A stretch of 64,000 nt of DNA, from NCBI GenBank assembly GCA_046331705.1, contig JAXLQJ010000045.1, forward strand, positions 1-64,000, in the 5' to 3' direction. Below are positions 18,941 through 28,051 of the stretch, piece by piece (the stretch's first letter is position 1; each line of letters opens with the position of its first letter). The notes beneath the pieces are model-generated. The model had not been told where the DNA came from, ran no database searches, and worked only from the letters and a program-made list of their open reading frames with translations. The position numbers and the translations under genes are program-made. Source of the stretch: JADJOY01 sp046331705 [NCBI: bacterium] (GTDB lineage Bacteria > JADJOY01).

Positions 18941-20206
18941 TCAGCCCGACGGCGCGCGGCTGGGTCCGGGTGTGGGCGCGTCCGGCTCGGACGCGGCGCG
19001 CGAACGACGCGGCGGCGGCGAGAAGGTCGCGTCGCGCAACGGCAGGGCCACGCGCGACGGCTCCGCCGGGTGCGTCTCGGGCAACCCGGGAACGTGCTCG
19101 AGCTCGTGACGAGCGAAGAGCACCAGCGGGATGGCGAGGATCAGCCCGATCAGCCCGAGCAGCACCTCGCACACCACCAGCGCGGTGAGCGTCACCGCCA
19201 TCGGCAGCTTCACGATGTCGCCGATGATCTTCGAGTTGAGGAAGTATTCGAGCTTGTGCACGGCGATGAGCAGGCCGAGGCAGATGAGCGCGCCCCAGAG
19301 CCCGATGGCGGCGAACGCGACGCAGGTGAGCACGCCGTTCGAGATCAGGTTCCCCACGATCGGCAACAACCCGCACAGGAACACGGTGAGCAACAGCACC
19401 AGCGGCTGCGGCAACCCGAGCCCGAGCACCACGCACGCCGAGATCGCGGTGTTCACGCCGGCGATGATGAGCTGACCACCCATCACGCGCTTGAAGTAGT
19501 AGTAGAAGATCCGCACGCGCAGCATGCCGAACCGGTACAGGAATCCGAGCAGACTCTGCGGACGGCGCGCGAACACCGCGTCGACGGCTCCCAGGTCGTG
19601 ATAGAGGAGCAGGTTGAGCACCAGCGCGAACAGGAAATAGACGATGTAGCCCGAGACTCGCGAGACCACTCCCGTCACCGACGGGATGAGATCGCGCGCG
19701 AACTTGATGCCCTCGGTGATCTGTCCGATCACGTCCTCGGGCGTCACGTATTGGGCCAGGTTCCAGCGCGCGTCCGCCTGACGATAGAGGGCGATCGCCT
19801 GATCCTGGATCGAGCTGACGACCGACGGCAGCAAGCGCACGGCGTCGGGGATGACCTTGAAGACCAGCACGGCGGCGAGCGCCGTCACGCCGACGTAGAG
19901 CAGCGAGAACATCACCGCCTTGGGCACGAACGGCACCGACCGGCGCAGATCGTGCGTGAGCACGTCGGAGACGAGGAACAGGAACAAGAACGCGACCGCG
20001 AACGTGGTGAGCTTGGTGGCGAAGATCATCACCACCGGAATCGCCAGGAACGCGTAACCCACCAGGTAGGGATGGGCCTCCAGGAAGCCGTTGCGGCGCG
20101 TCTCCCACTCCGCCTCGGTCTTGGAGCGGAAGAGCAGCGTGGTCTGATCGAGACCACCGAGGGGATCGGCGGCCGGCGGCGGGGACGGGGTTCGCGGGCT
20201 CGGCAC
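18941..20206 (-). CDS. AI-2E family (PerM-like) transporter
   Basis: About 421 residues with eight or so membrane segments in the AI-2E/PerM pattern: two N-terminal pairs, a long soluble loop around residues 115-190, and C-terminal helices including LLTVFLCGLLPIVGNLISNG and AVTLTALVVCEVLLGLIGLI. The motif GLLPIVGN corresponds to the conserved G-x-x-P-x-x-G region of the family. The cytoplasmic tail is Pro/Arg-rich. The start is uncertain: GTG 20206 leaves room for a promoter, while ATG 20329 would leave only 3 bp to the divergent thioredoxin gene. Members export small molecules or ions; the substrate here is unknown. Confidence 0.8.
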   Translation of the reverse strand: MPSPRTPSPPPAADPLGGLDQTTLLFRSKTEAEWETRRNGFLEAHPYLVGYAFLAIPVVMIFATKLTTFAVAFLFLFLVSDVLTHDLRRSVPFVPKAVMFSLLYVGVTALAAVLVFKVIPDAVRLLPSVVSSIQDQAIALYRQADARWNLAQYVTPEDVIGQITEGIKFARDLIPSVTGVVSRVSGYIVYFLFALVLNLLLYHDLGAVDAVFARRPQSLLGFLYRFGMLRVRIFYYYFKRVMGGQLIIAGVNTAISACVVLGLGLPQPLVLLLTVFLCGLLPIVGNLISNGVLTCVAFAAIGLWGALICLGLLIAVHKLEYFLNSKIIGDIVKLPMAVTLTALVVCEVLLGLIGLILAIPLVLFARHELEHVPGLPETHPAEPSRVALPLRDATFSPPPRRSRAASEPDAPTPGPSRAPSG

Positions 20207-20332
20207 GGAGACGGCTGGAACGATACGGGGATGGCTTGGCTGCGAGGTCGCGATCGTCCAAACCAGGCCCGCGGCAGCGTACCATAGGGGCCTCGACACC
20301 GACCGAGATCCCGAACCCGCGCGAGGCATGCG

Positions 20333-21190
20333 ATGAAGCCCAACGTCATCGACGTATCCGAGACCACGTTCGAAGCGGAGGTGGTCACGCGTTCCTTCCA
20401 GGTTCCCGTGCTGGTCGACTTCTGGGCGCCGTGGTGCGGCCCGTGCCGCGCGCTGACCCCCACGCTCGAGGACCTCGCCGAGAAGGGCGCCGGCGCATGG
20501 GTGCTGGCGAAGGTGAACTCCGACGAGAACCCGGGGCTCGCCGAGCGCTTCGGGGTGCGCGGCATCCCGAACGTGAAGGCGTTTCGCGACGGGGTGCTCG
20601 TCGACGAGTTCACGGGAGCGCTGCCGCGCGCGGCGGTGGAGCGCTTCCTGGAGCAGCTGCTCCCGAGCGAGCTCGATGGGCGGGTGACGGAGGCGGTCGC
20701 GGCCCTCGAACGCGGTGAGCTGGCAGCGGCGCGCACCTCGCTCGAATCCGTTCTCGCCACCCGGCCCGATCACGACGGTGCCGTGCTGGCGCTCGCCAAG
20801 CTCGAGCTCGACGAAGGCCATCCCCAGCGCACGCTCGAGCTCGTCAAGCGCTTGCCGGACAGCGGGCCGGCCGGTGCGGCGGTGCGGCTGCTGCGCGCCC
20901 AAGCGCGGTTCGCGACGGCGCCGTCCGACGAGAGCATCGACTCGCTCGCGGCGCGGGTCGCCGCCGATCCCAAGGACCTCGACGCGCGCTTCGCGCTCGC
21001 AGAGGTCGCGGCGCGCGACGGCGACCTCGATCGTGCCGCGGAGGAGTTGCTCGGGATCCTCGCGCGAAAGCGCGATTACCGAAGCGGCGAAGGGCGGCTC
21101 GCGTTCCTCGACGTGCTCGAGCTCATGGGCGCGCACGAGCCACGCACCGAGCGATACCGCAGCCGGCTCTCGATGATCCTGTTCTCGTGA
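20333..21190 (+). CDS. cnoX: Thioredoxin-TPR protein (CnoX/YbbN family)
   Basis: 285 residues. Residues 1-110 are a thioredoxin domain with VDFWAPWCGPCRALTP (Cys35 and Cys38) and the cis-proline in RGIPNVKAF. Residues 115-285 are TPR-like helical repeats, as in YbbN/CnoX co-chaperones that protect proteins from oxidative aggregation. Escherichia coli YbbN lacks the first cysteine of CxxC; here both are present, so it could also act as a disulfide oxidoreductase, as reported for some relatives. There is no signal peptide, so it is cytoplasmic. A GAGG box precedes the ATG. Confidence 0.85.
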   Translation: MKPNVIDVSETTFEAEVVTRSFQVPVLVDFWAPWCGPCRALTPTLEDLAEKGAGAWVLAKVNSDENPGLAERFGVRGIPNVKAFRDGVLVDEFTGALPRAAVERFLEQLLPSELDGRVTEAVAALERGELAAARTSLESVLATRPDHDGAVLALAKLELDEGHPQRTLELVKRLPDSGPAGAAVRLLRAQARFATAPSDESIDSLAARVAADPKDLDARFALAEVAARDGDLDRAAEELLGILARKRDYRSGEGRLAFLDVLELMGAHEPRTERYRSRLSMILFS

Positions 21191-21220
21191 GCGCGCGCCA
21201 CCGTGGCCGGCGCGCGTGGC

Positions 21221-21676
21221 TCACCCGCCGCGGAGCTTGCCCGCCAAGCGGAAGATCCGCACCGGCGTTCCCGTGTACACGCCCTGACCGCAGTACGCGG
21301 CGAGGCTGCCCGCGAGCGCGGGATCGTCGCCGCGACGCGACAGGCTGAGCGCCAGCGAGATGGGGCGAGCGCCGCACGGCCCACTCGGGATGGCCGGGGC
21401 GTCGAGTCCCGCCGTGTAGAGCCGCGCGTGAGCCTCGGGGAACTCCTCGATCCTGCCGATGCCGTCGTAGCGATGCCCGACCTCCAGCAGATCGAATCCC
21501 GCCTCCGGCACGAACGCCACCTCGAGGTTCGGGCCTTCGCGCTCCACGTCCACCGTGGCCCGGTAGCGGATCTCGAGGCTCAGGTCGAAGACCAGGTGCT
21601 CCCGCGCTGCCGACTTCTCGTCACTGGAACAGGCCGCGCCGGTCGCGAGCACCAGCAGGACGAGCGCCCTCGTCAT
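21221..21676 (-). CDS. Lipoprotein of unknown function
   Basis: About 151 residues. The N-terminus MTRALVLLVLATGAAC then SSDEK is a lipoprotein signal with the modified cysteine at residue 16. The mature part is short, with two later cysteines (GPCGARPIS and AAYCGQGVY) and a basic tail. I see no known domain. ATG 21676 is preferred over the upstream in-frame ATG 21742, because that one would lie on the other strand's promoter and gives no signal peptide. It is convergent with cnoX; between them a 7-bp stem (GCGCGCC/GGCGCGC, 21193-21215) could end transcription weakly. Confidence 0.65.
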   Translation of the reverse strand: MTRALVLLVLATGAACSSDEKSAAREHLVFDLSLEIRYRATVDVEREGPNLEVAFVPEAGFDLLEVGHRYDGIGRIEEFPEAHARLYTAGLDAPAIPSGPCGARPISLALSLSRRGDDPALAGSLAAYCGQGVYTGTPVRIFRLAGKLRGG

Positions 21677-21713
21677 CGTCGTCGCGCATCCGTTCGCCAC
21701 CGCTCGAGCCTCC

Positions 21714-21742
21714 TTGACCCCCTCGCACCTGGTTCTTAGCAT
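21714..21742 (+). promoter_or_regulatory. Sigma-70 type promoter for the FmdB-family gene
   Basis: TTGACC at 21714-21719 (five of six to TTGACA) and TAGCAT at 21737-21742 (four of six to TATAAT) are separated by exactly 17 bp. The likely start is near 21749, giving a leader of about 38 nt with a GAGGA ribosome site before ATG 21787. The site sits in the gap between two divergent genes, where a promoter is expected. Confidence 0.55.
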
Positions 21743-21786
21743 GAAGCGAAACGGCGGCGTGGCGCCCGCAGCGTGAGGACATCGAC

Positions 21787-22029
21787 ATGCCGATTCGCGA
21801 ATACCAATGCAGCTCCTGTGAGACCCGCTTCGAGCAGATCGAGCTTTCCGCGAGCCCGCCCAAGCCGGTCTGCCCCTCGTGCGGAACGACCTCGGTCGCC
21901 AAGCTCTTCTCCGCCTTCGCCGTGGGCTCCGACGCCGGCAGCTCCGCGCGCATGGCCGCGAGCGAGAGTGGACCGTGCGGCTCGTGCGGTGCCGCCCAGC
22001 GGGGCGCCTGCGGGATGGACGTGAACTGA
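21787..22029 (+). CDS. FmdB-family zinc-ribbon regulatory protein
   Basis: An 80-residue protein starting MPIREYQCSSCETRFEQI and continuing with CPSCGTTSVAKLFSAFAV, the FmdB/CxxC zinc-ribbon pattern with two CxxC knuckles for one zinc ion. The tail has two further cysteine pairs (CGSCG), typical of longer members. Family members are named after a regulator of formamidase and amidase genes; the molecular role is poorly defined, so the regulatory label is only by family. A GAGGA box and a plausible promoter precede it. It is convergent with the BtuF-like gene, 97 bp away. Confidence 0.85.
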   Translation: MPIREYQCSSCETRFEQIELSASPPKPVCPSCGTTSVAKLFSAFAVGSDAGSSARMAASESGPCGSCGAAQRGACGMDVN

Positions 22030-22126
22030 GCGTTCCCCGAGAGGCCGTCGAGCTCGCCTCCCGGCAGCGTCGCGGGGTCCGTCCCGCGGCCCCGCGGTCC
22101 CGCGGAGCGCACCGACGTGGGCGCGC

Positions 22127-22921
22127 TCATGCGGGTGAATCGTCTGCGATCTCGGCGACGATCGCGGAGAGCGCGCGAAAGCCGTCCAGCAGCCGTGGGC
22201 TCGGCCTCCCGAGATACGCCTCGCTGACGCAGTAGATTCGGCCGCGCTCGAGCGCCGCGAGGCCGGCCCAGCCCGCGCGTCGCGCGACCACCGCGGGTCG
22301 ATACTTCTCGGCGCGCACCCCGCACCACGCGATCACCACGGCGTCGGGCCGCGCCTCGCGCACCTCGTCGTCGCGCACAGGGCGGCTCTTCATCGCCTCG
22401 TGGCCCCATGGATTGGTGCCCCCGGCGCGTTCGATCAGCTCGGTGACCCAGCTCAGTCGACCGGGCACGATCACCGGCTTCGGCCACCACTCGACCAGGA
22501 TGCGCGGACGCCGCGCGTGCGGAATGCGCCGTGCGCGGGCCGGTGGGTCGAGCTCCGCCCGCATCGCGGCGATCAGCCGCTCGCCGCGCTCGGCCACTCC
22601 CAGCCAGCCGGCGATGGCCCGCACGTCGCGGTAGACGTGGTCGATGCACACGGGCTCGGGCGCCTCCACCCGCAAACCCGCCGCGCGCAAGCTCGCCACG
22701 ACCTGCTCGTGCCCGGGGACGGTATACGACGCGATCACCAGGTCGGGCTCGAGCGCCGCGACCTTGGCGGGGTCGACTCCCAGATCCGGCCCGACCCGCG
22801 GCAGGCGCTCGACCACCTCGGGTGGGAAGTCGGAATGATCGTCGACGCCGACCAGCAGCTCCGCGCAACCGAGCGCGCACACGATCTCGGTGTTCGAGCA
22901 CGTGGTGGTGACGACGCGCAC
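22127..22921 (-). CDS. BtuF-like periplasmic-binding-protein fold protein without signal peptide
   Basis: 264 residues of the helical-backbone metal/cobalamin receptor fold. It starts with RVVTTTCSNTEIVCALG and continues GVDDHSDFPPEVVERLPRVGPDLGVDPAKVAALEPDLVIAS, the usual first lobe of BtuF/FhuD-like proteins. The second lobe contains VEWWPKPVIVPGRLSW and AGGTNPW. There is no signal peptide or lipobox and no BtuC/BtuD gene nearby, so it may be a cytoplasmic relative rather than a transporter subunit. It follows the glycosidase-like gene by 13 bp and is the last gene of that operon. Ligand unknown; I saw no cobalamin riboswitch. Confidence 0.78.
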   Translation of the reverse strand: MRVVTTTCSNTEIVCALGCAELLVGVDDHSDFPPEVVERLPRVGPDLGVDPAKVAALEPDLVIASYTVPGHEQVVASLRAAGLRVEAPEPVCIDHVYRDVRAIAGWLGVAERGERLIAAMRAELDPPARARRIPHARRPRILVEWWPKPVIVPGRLSWVTELIERAGGTNPWGHEAMKSRPVRDDEVREARPDAVVIAWCGVRAEKYRPAVVARRAGWAGLAALERGRIYCVSEAYLGRPSPRLLDGFRALSAIVAEIADDSPA

Positions 22922-22934
22922 CGCTGGCTCCGGA

Positions 22935-24755
22935 TCAGCGCGTCGCAGTGGGGCGGACGTTCAATCGATCCGCCTCGGCGAGCGCCGACTCGGCCGAGCC
23001 ATCGACCACCACGAACGACCACCGCACCGGGCGATCGGCCGGCGCCGTGTCGTCGCCGAACACCACGTCGGCCGAGTCGCGCCGCACGGTGGCGGCGACG
23101 TGCACCAGCGCCTGGTCCGCGACGAGATAACGGTTCCCCCCCAACCCGATCAGGCCGTTGGCGAGGGCGAGCTGGAAGTGGTCGAACTCGAACGCCTCGC
23201 GCGGCAGCGAGTCGAGCGTGTCCTCGGCGAGGCCCGGCGAGTAGACGAGCGCGCCGGCCTCGCCTGGGAACCGGACCTCGATGGACCGTTGGCCAGCATC
23301 CGCGGACGCGCCGAGATCGAACGTCACCCGGCTCGCCCCCGAGGGCTCTCGCGTCCACGACTCGCCCACCGTGCGTCCGGGCGCGGTGACCACAGCGGCG
23401 AGCACCGCGGGGATGGGCGTGGGCGCGGCGGCGGACGGCGCGGACGAGACGGTGCCTGCGGCGACGTCGATCGCGACGCGCTTCAGCCCCAGCCGCTGGG
23501 CGGCATCGCGGATCACCGCGCGCGCGACCCGCAGCGCCTCGGTGGCGTGCGCGATCCCGAACTCGATCTCCCCGCGATAGGGATTGATCCCCGACGAGTC
23601 GCTGACCTCCGCGAGGGCGAGCAGACGCCAAGCACCGTCCAGCGCGACCCGGCCGCTCGAGCCAGCCGTGGCGATGCCGGCCACGTCGGCCGCCGTCTCG
23701 GCGGCGACGAGCTCGCGCTGGGCGATCGCCTGGAGCGTGCGCACCTCGTTGTCGCGCTCGGCGCCTGCCCACAGCCCCACCCCGCCGAGCCAGCGCTTGA
23801 TCCCGTCCGTGCTCTGCGGCTGCCAGGTGCCATCGAGGAGCGGCGGCGGCTCGGCGACCGGCACCGCGAGCTCGTCGAGCGCCGACGCGTACCGGCTCAC
23901 GGTGGTGATCGCGTAGCCCGCGGCCTCGAGGGTCGCGAGCTCGCGCTCGTATGCGGCGATCGCGGCGGGATCGTGCACGAAGATCGGCGGGAAGTACGGA
24001 TCGATGTGATTGGTGGCAAGCAGCTCGCCGTCGTCGAGGAAGGTCCACGTCACGTCGACGGGGCCACCTGCGCCGCGGTAGCTCAGGTCGCGGCCGCCGA
24101 CCGTGAGCCGCACGTCGTCTCGGCCCCCGAAGCGGAAGTGCGGCGCCACCGGCGCATCGCCGTGCTGGTACCTCCAGAGATTCGTGGGCCAGATCATCGT
24201 GCGGTAGCCGCGCTCGCTCATGGCCCGCGCCATCCCCACTCCGGCCTGGCCTTCCTGACAGAACACGGACGTGGCGAGCGGCACGCCGGTGCGCTCGAAG
24301 ACCGCGCGCGTGAGCTCTTGCGAGCGGCGCCACGCCTCGCTCGGGAACGCCAGGAAGAGCTGGTCCGAGTAGTGGAAGCTCACGACCTCGATCTGGCCGC
24401 TCACGGCGAGCCGCCGCAGCTTGTCGAGGACCCGCGGATGGCGCGCTTCGAGCACCTCGAGGAAGAGGCCTTGCAGCTCGATGTCGGTGCCCCACGTCGG
24501 GTGGGCGAGGAAGAGATCGAGCACCGGCTCGAAGCTCTCGCGGACGATCGCGTCCTCGACCGCCTGCTCGTCGAGCTCCCACGCTGCGAGCGGCTCGGCC
24601 GTGGGCAGGAACCCGATCAACCCGCCGACCACGTACTGGATGTTGAAGTGGAAGACCCCGAGGGCGAACTTGCGCGGCGGCTCGGCGTGCGCCACCGCCG
24701 CCGTCGCGAGCCACAGCGCGACCAGCACCGAGCGCGCGCGACGGCGAGCGCTCAC
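22935..24755 (-). CDS. Secreted glycoside hydrolase-like protein (GH57/GH38-type barrel)
   Basis: 606 residues. GTG 24755 overlaps the stop of the upstream gene (GTGA), and the start directly gives a signal peptide (VLVALWLATAAVAHA). The mature N-terminal half resembles the (beta/alpha)7 barrel of GH57/GH38 enzymes and polysaccharide deacetylases: FALGVFHFNIQYVVGG at the start, VVSFHYSDQLFLAFP with a conserved-looking His, then SVFCQEGQAGVGMARAMSERG and MIWPTN. The C-terminal half is beta-rich and may bind carbohydrate. I cannot place the two catalytic acids with certainty. It is the middle gene of a three-gene operon, so it probably acts on a cell-envelope glycan. Confidence 0.68.
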   Translation of the reverse strand: MSARRRARSVLVALWLATAAVAHAEPPRKFALGVFHFNIQYVVGGLIGFLPTAEPLAAWELDEQAVEDAIVRESFEPVLDLFLAHPTWGTDIELQGLFLEVLEARHPRVLDKLRRLAVSGQIEVVSFHYSDQLFLAFPSEAWRRSQELTRAVFERTGVPLATSVFCQEGQAGVGMARAMSERGYRTMIWPTNLWRYQHGDAPVAPHFRFGGRDDVRLTVGGRDLSYRGAGGPVDVTWTFLDDGELLATNHIDPYFPPIFVHDPAAIAAYERELATLEAAGYAITTVSRYASALDELAVPVAEPPPLLDGTWQPQSTDGIKRWLGGVGLWAGAERDNEVRTLQAIAQRELVAAETAADVAGIATAGSSGRVALDGAWRLLALAEVSDSSGINPYRGEIEFGIAHATEALRVARAVIRDAAQRLGLKRVAIDVAAGTVSSAPSAAAPTPIPAVLAAVVTAPGRTVGESWTREPSGASRVTFDLGASADAGQRSIEVRFPGEAGALVYSPGLAEDTLDSLPREAFEFDHFQLALANGLIGLGGNRYLVADQALVHVAATVRRDSADVVFGDDTAPADRPVRWSFVVVDGSAESALAEADRLNVRPTATR

Positions 24756-26101
24756 CGCGCGGGCTCCGCGCCCACCGCGCGAGCCTCCGCGACGACGCTG
24801 GCACGGATGCGCTCGATGACGCCGGTGGTCGAGTGGCCGGGCACGAACTCGGCGATCACGACCTTGCCGCCCCGCGCCTTCACCACGTCCGCGCCCACGA
24901 CGTTCTCGGGCTTCCAATCACCGCCCTTCACCAGCACGTCGGGCTGCACGGCGCGGATCAGCTCGAGCGGAGTCGGCTCGTCGAAGAGCACCACGTAGTC
25001 GACGCACCGGAGCGACGCCAGGATCGCCGCTCGGTCCTGCTCACCCTGCACCGGCCGATCGTCGCCCTTGCCGAGTCGCCGCACCGAGGCGTCCGTGTTG
25101 AGCCCCACGCACAGCGCGTCCCCGAGCCGGCGCGCATCCTCCAGGTAGCGAACGTGGCCCAGGTGCAGGATGTCGAAGCAGCCGTTGGTGAACACCAGCG
25201 TCCGACCCTGCGCGTGCAGGTGCACGCTCTCGCGAGCCATCTCGTCGCGCGTCAAGATCCTGCCGAGCACGGGCACGGCGGCCTCCTCCTCGGGCATGCG
25301 GGCGAGCGGCGCGGTGGCGATCGCCTCGGCGTAGGCCGCCGGCGCGCGGCGCCGCGCCAGCGGCCGGGCGCGGCGGATCTCGTTGACCGCGTCCAGGTCG
25401 ATGGCGGCAGCCACGATCTCGTCGTCGGTGCCGCCCTGGGCGAGCATCGCGCCGCCCGGCCCGATGACCACCGAGCCACCGCGCGGCGTGTCCCCGGGAC
25501 GCGCGGTCGAGCCGCTCGCGGCCACCACGAAGCACTGGCTCTCGATCGCGCGCGCGGTGAGCAGCGCGCGCGCCGTGTCCGCCTCGTCGATCCGCCATGC
25601 GGCGCACACCGCGAGCAGCCGAGCGCGCTCCAACGCCAAGGCCACGGCCTGCTCGGGAAACTCGACGTCGGCGCCCACCAGCACGCCGACCTTGGCGCGG
25701 CTGGTCTGGATGGAGAGAATCGTGTCGCCGGTGCTGACGAGCCCGACGTCGTCCGCGGTGCGATGGACGCGGCGATAGCTGCCCGCGTCGCGCCCGTCGA
25801 CGTCCACGACGTGCGCCTGGTCGAAGAATCGCCCGCCCTCGTTGGCCAGCGACGATCCGATCACGATCATGCGGTGCTGGCGCGCGGCTCGCCGCAGCGC
25901 CGACACCGCCACCGCGCTGCGCTCGGCTTCCAGCCGCGGCCGCAGGTGTTGCCCACCCGTGGTCCAGAACGCGGGCAGCACCGCGAGCTCCACACCACGC
26001 TCCGCCGCCTCGGCCAGACGCGCGAGCGCCAGCTCGCAGTTGGCTTCCACGAGGCCAGGCCGAACGGGAAATTGGATCGCGGCGGCGACGAGCGTGGCCA
26101 A
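24752..26101 (-). CDS. Fusion of a catalytically degenerate nitrilase domain and a heptose-1-phosphate adenylyltransferase (RfaE2) domain
   Basis: 449 residues in two parts. Residues 1-265 follow the nitrilase/carbon-nitrogen hydrolase fold (AIQFPVRPGLVEAN, ELAVLPAFW, GSYRRVHR, VGVLVGADVEFPEQ). All three catalytic positions are changed: the Glu of PE is Ala44, the Lys of YxK is Arg111 and the Cys of CxD is Gly143. Residues 285-449 match RfaE2, the C-terminal half of HldE, with the HxGH motif in GCFDILHLGHVRYL, then DRPVQGEQDR, VLVKGGDW and STTGVIERI. This half looks fully active and would adenylylate D-glycero-beta-D-manno-heptose 1-phosphate for lipopolysaccharide. No HldE kinase half is in the window. 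Confidence 0.85.
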   Translation of the reverse strand: MATLVAAAIQFPVRPGLVEANCELALARLAEAAERGVELAVLPAFWTTGGQHLRPRLEAERSAVAVSALRRAARQHRMIVIGSSLANEGGRFFDQAHVVDVDGRDAGSYRRVHRTADDVGLVSTGDTILSIQTSRAKVGVLVGADVEFPEQAVALALERARLLAVCAAWRIDEADTARALLTARAIESQCFVVAASGSTARPGDTPRGGSVVIGPGGAMLAQGGTDDEIVAAAIDLDAVNEIRRARPLARRRAPAAYAEAIATAPLARMPEEEAAVPVLGRILTRDEMARESVHLHAQGRTLVFTNGCFDILHLGHVRYLEDARRLGDALCVGLNTDASVRRLGKGDDRPVQGEQDRAAILASLRCVDYVVLFDEPTPLELIRAVQPDVLVKGGDWKPENVVGADVVKARGGKVVIAEFVPGHSTTGVIERIRASVVAEARAVGAEPAR

Positions 26102-26190
26102 GATGCCATCCGGGGCGGTCCGACAGGCGTCGCGATTCTACAGGAAGAACCGCGGATCTCCGGAACCGATCGCCCGCGCGACGCGGCGAT

Positions 26191-27222
<1,032 letters not shown>

Positions 27223-27294
27223 GGGCGGGACCTCCGCGAGCGCGTCACCGAAACGGGCCCGCGCCCGGCACCGCGGGCGCGGCGACGTGCGAGC

Positions 27295-27921
27295 TCAGGC
27301 GTGTTCGAGCACCACGCCTTCGATGATGTTGGCCACGTCCTCGCAGCGGTCGGTGGCGGTCTCGAGCGTCTCGTAGATCTCCTTCCACTTGATGACGTGG
27401 ATGGGATCGTCCTTGTGCTCCTTGAAGAGCTTGGCCACGGCGCTGCGCAGGATCGCGTCCGCCTCGTTCTCGAGGCGATTCACGTCCACACAGTTCTTGA
27501 GCACCTCGCCGGCGTTCTTCATGTCGCGCAGCCCCGAGACCGCCTGCGCGATCTGCCCGCACGCGCGCAGCAGCACGTCGGCCAGGTCACGGACCTCGCT
27601 CGGCATCTCGGTGAGCTCGTAGAGGGCGATGCGCTCGGAAGCGGCCTCGACGAAGTCCATCACGTCGTCCATCCGCGTGATGAGTCGATGGATGTCGTCT
27701 CGCTCGATGGGCGTGATGAACGTCTTGTGGAGCGCCTCGACGCATTGGTGCGTGATGCGGTCGGTCGCTTCCTCGATTTCCTTGATGCGCTTGGCCTTCG
27801 CCGGGATGTTGGCCCCGGTCGCGACCAGCGACAGGAACTCCTTGCAGCCATCGACGGTGAGTGCCGCATGCTGCTCGAAGAGCTCGAAGAATCGGCTCTC
27901 GCGGGGAAGTAGACGGAACAT
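27295..27921 (-). CDS. PhoU-like (DUF47) phosphate transport accessory protein
   Basis: A 208-residue all-helical protein of the DUF47/TIGR00153 family, starting MFRLLPRESRFFELFEQHAA. The metal-binding helices carry E/D-rich motifs characteristic of PhoU-like bundles (EIEEATDRITHQ, ITRMDDVMDFVE, RLENEADAILR, TATDRCEDVANIIEG). No signal peptide, so it is cytoplasmic. It is encoded directly upstream of the PiT permease on the same strand and very likely controls phosphate uptake through it. No pst or phoR/phoB gene is in the window. Confidence 0.92.
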   Translation of the reverse strand: MFRLLPRESRFFELFEQHAALTVDGCKEFLSLVATGANIPAKAKRIKEIEEATDRITHQCVEALHKTFITPIERDDIHRLITRMDDVMDFVEAASERIALYELTEMPSEVRDLADVLLRACGQIAQAVSGLRDMKNAGEVLKNCVDVNRLENEADAILRSAVAKLFKEHKDDPIHVIKWKEIYETLETATDRCEDVANIIEGVVLEHA

Positions 27922-28051
27922 GGGCCCTCCCGATGGTGCGGGGCCGGAGGACTACCACGCGCGTCGGCGCGAGGAAACCGCCACGTGACGCGGGGGCGAC
28001 GCCCACGTGACGGACGCCCGCGGCGCGGCGCGCCGCCCGCAGCGACCGGCG

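Noticed and set aside
18941-21136. Long extension of the AI-2E transporter frame through the thioredoxin gene
   Set aside because: The extra residues lie antisense to cnoX, which has a clear thioredoxin motif; they have no membrane or family character.
22922-22934. Possible cobalamin riboswitch for the BtuF-like gene
   Set aside because: The gap to the preceding gene is 13 bp, and no B12-box-like sequence or large folded leader is present before the operon.
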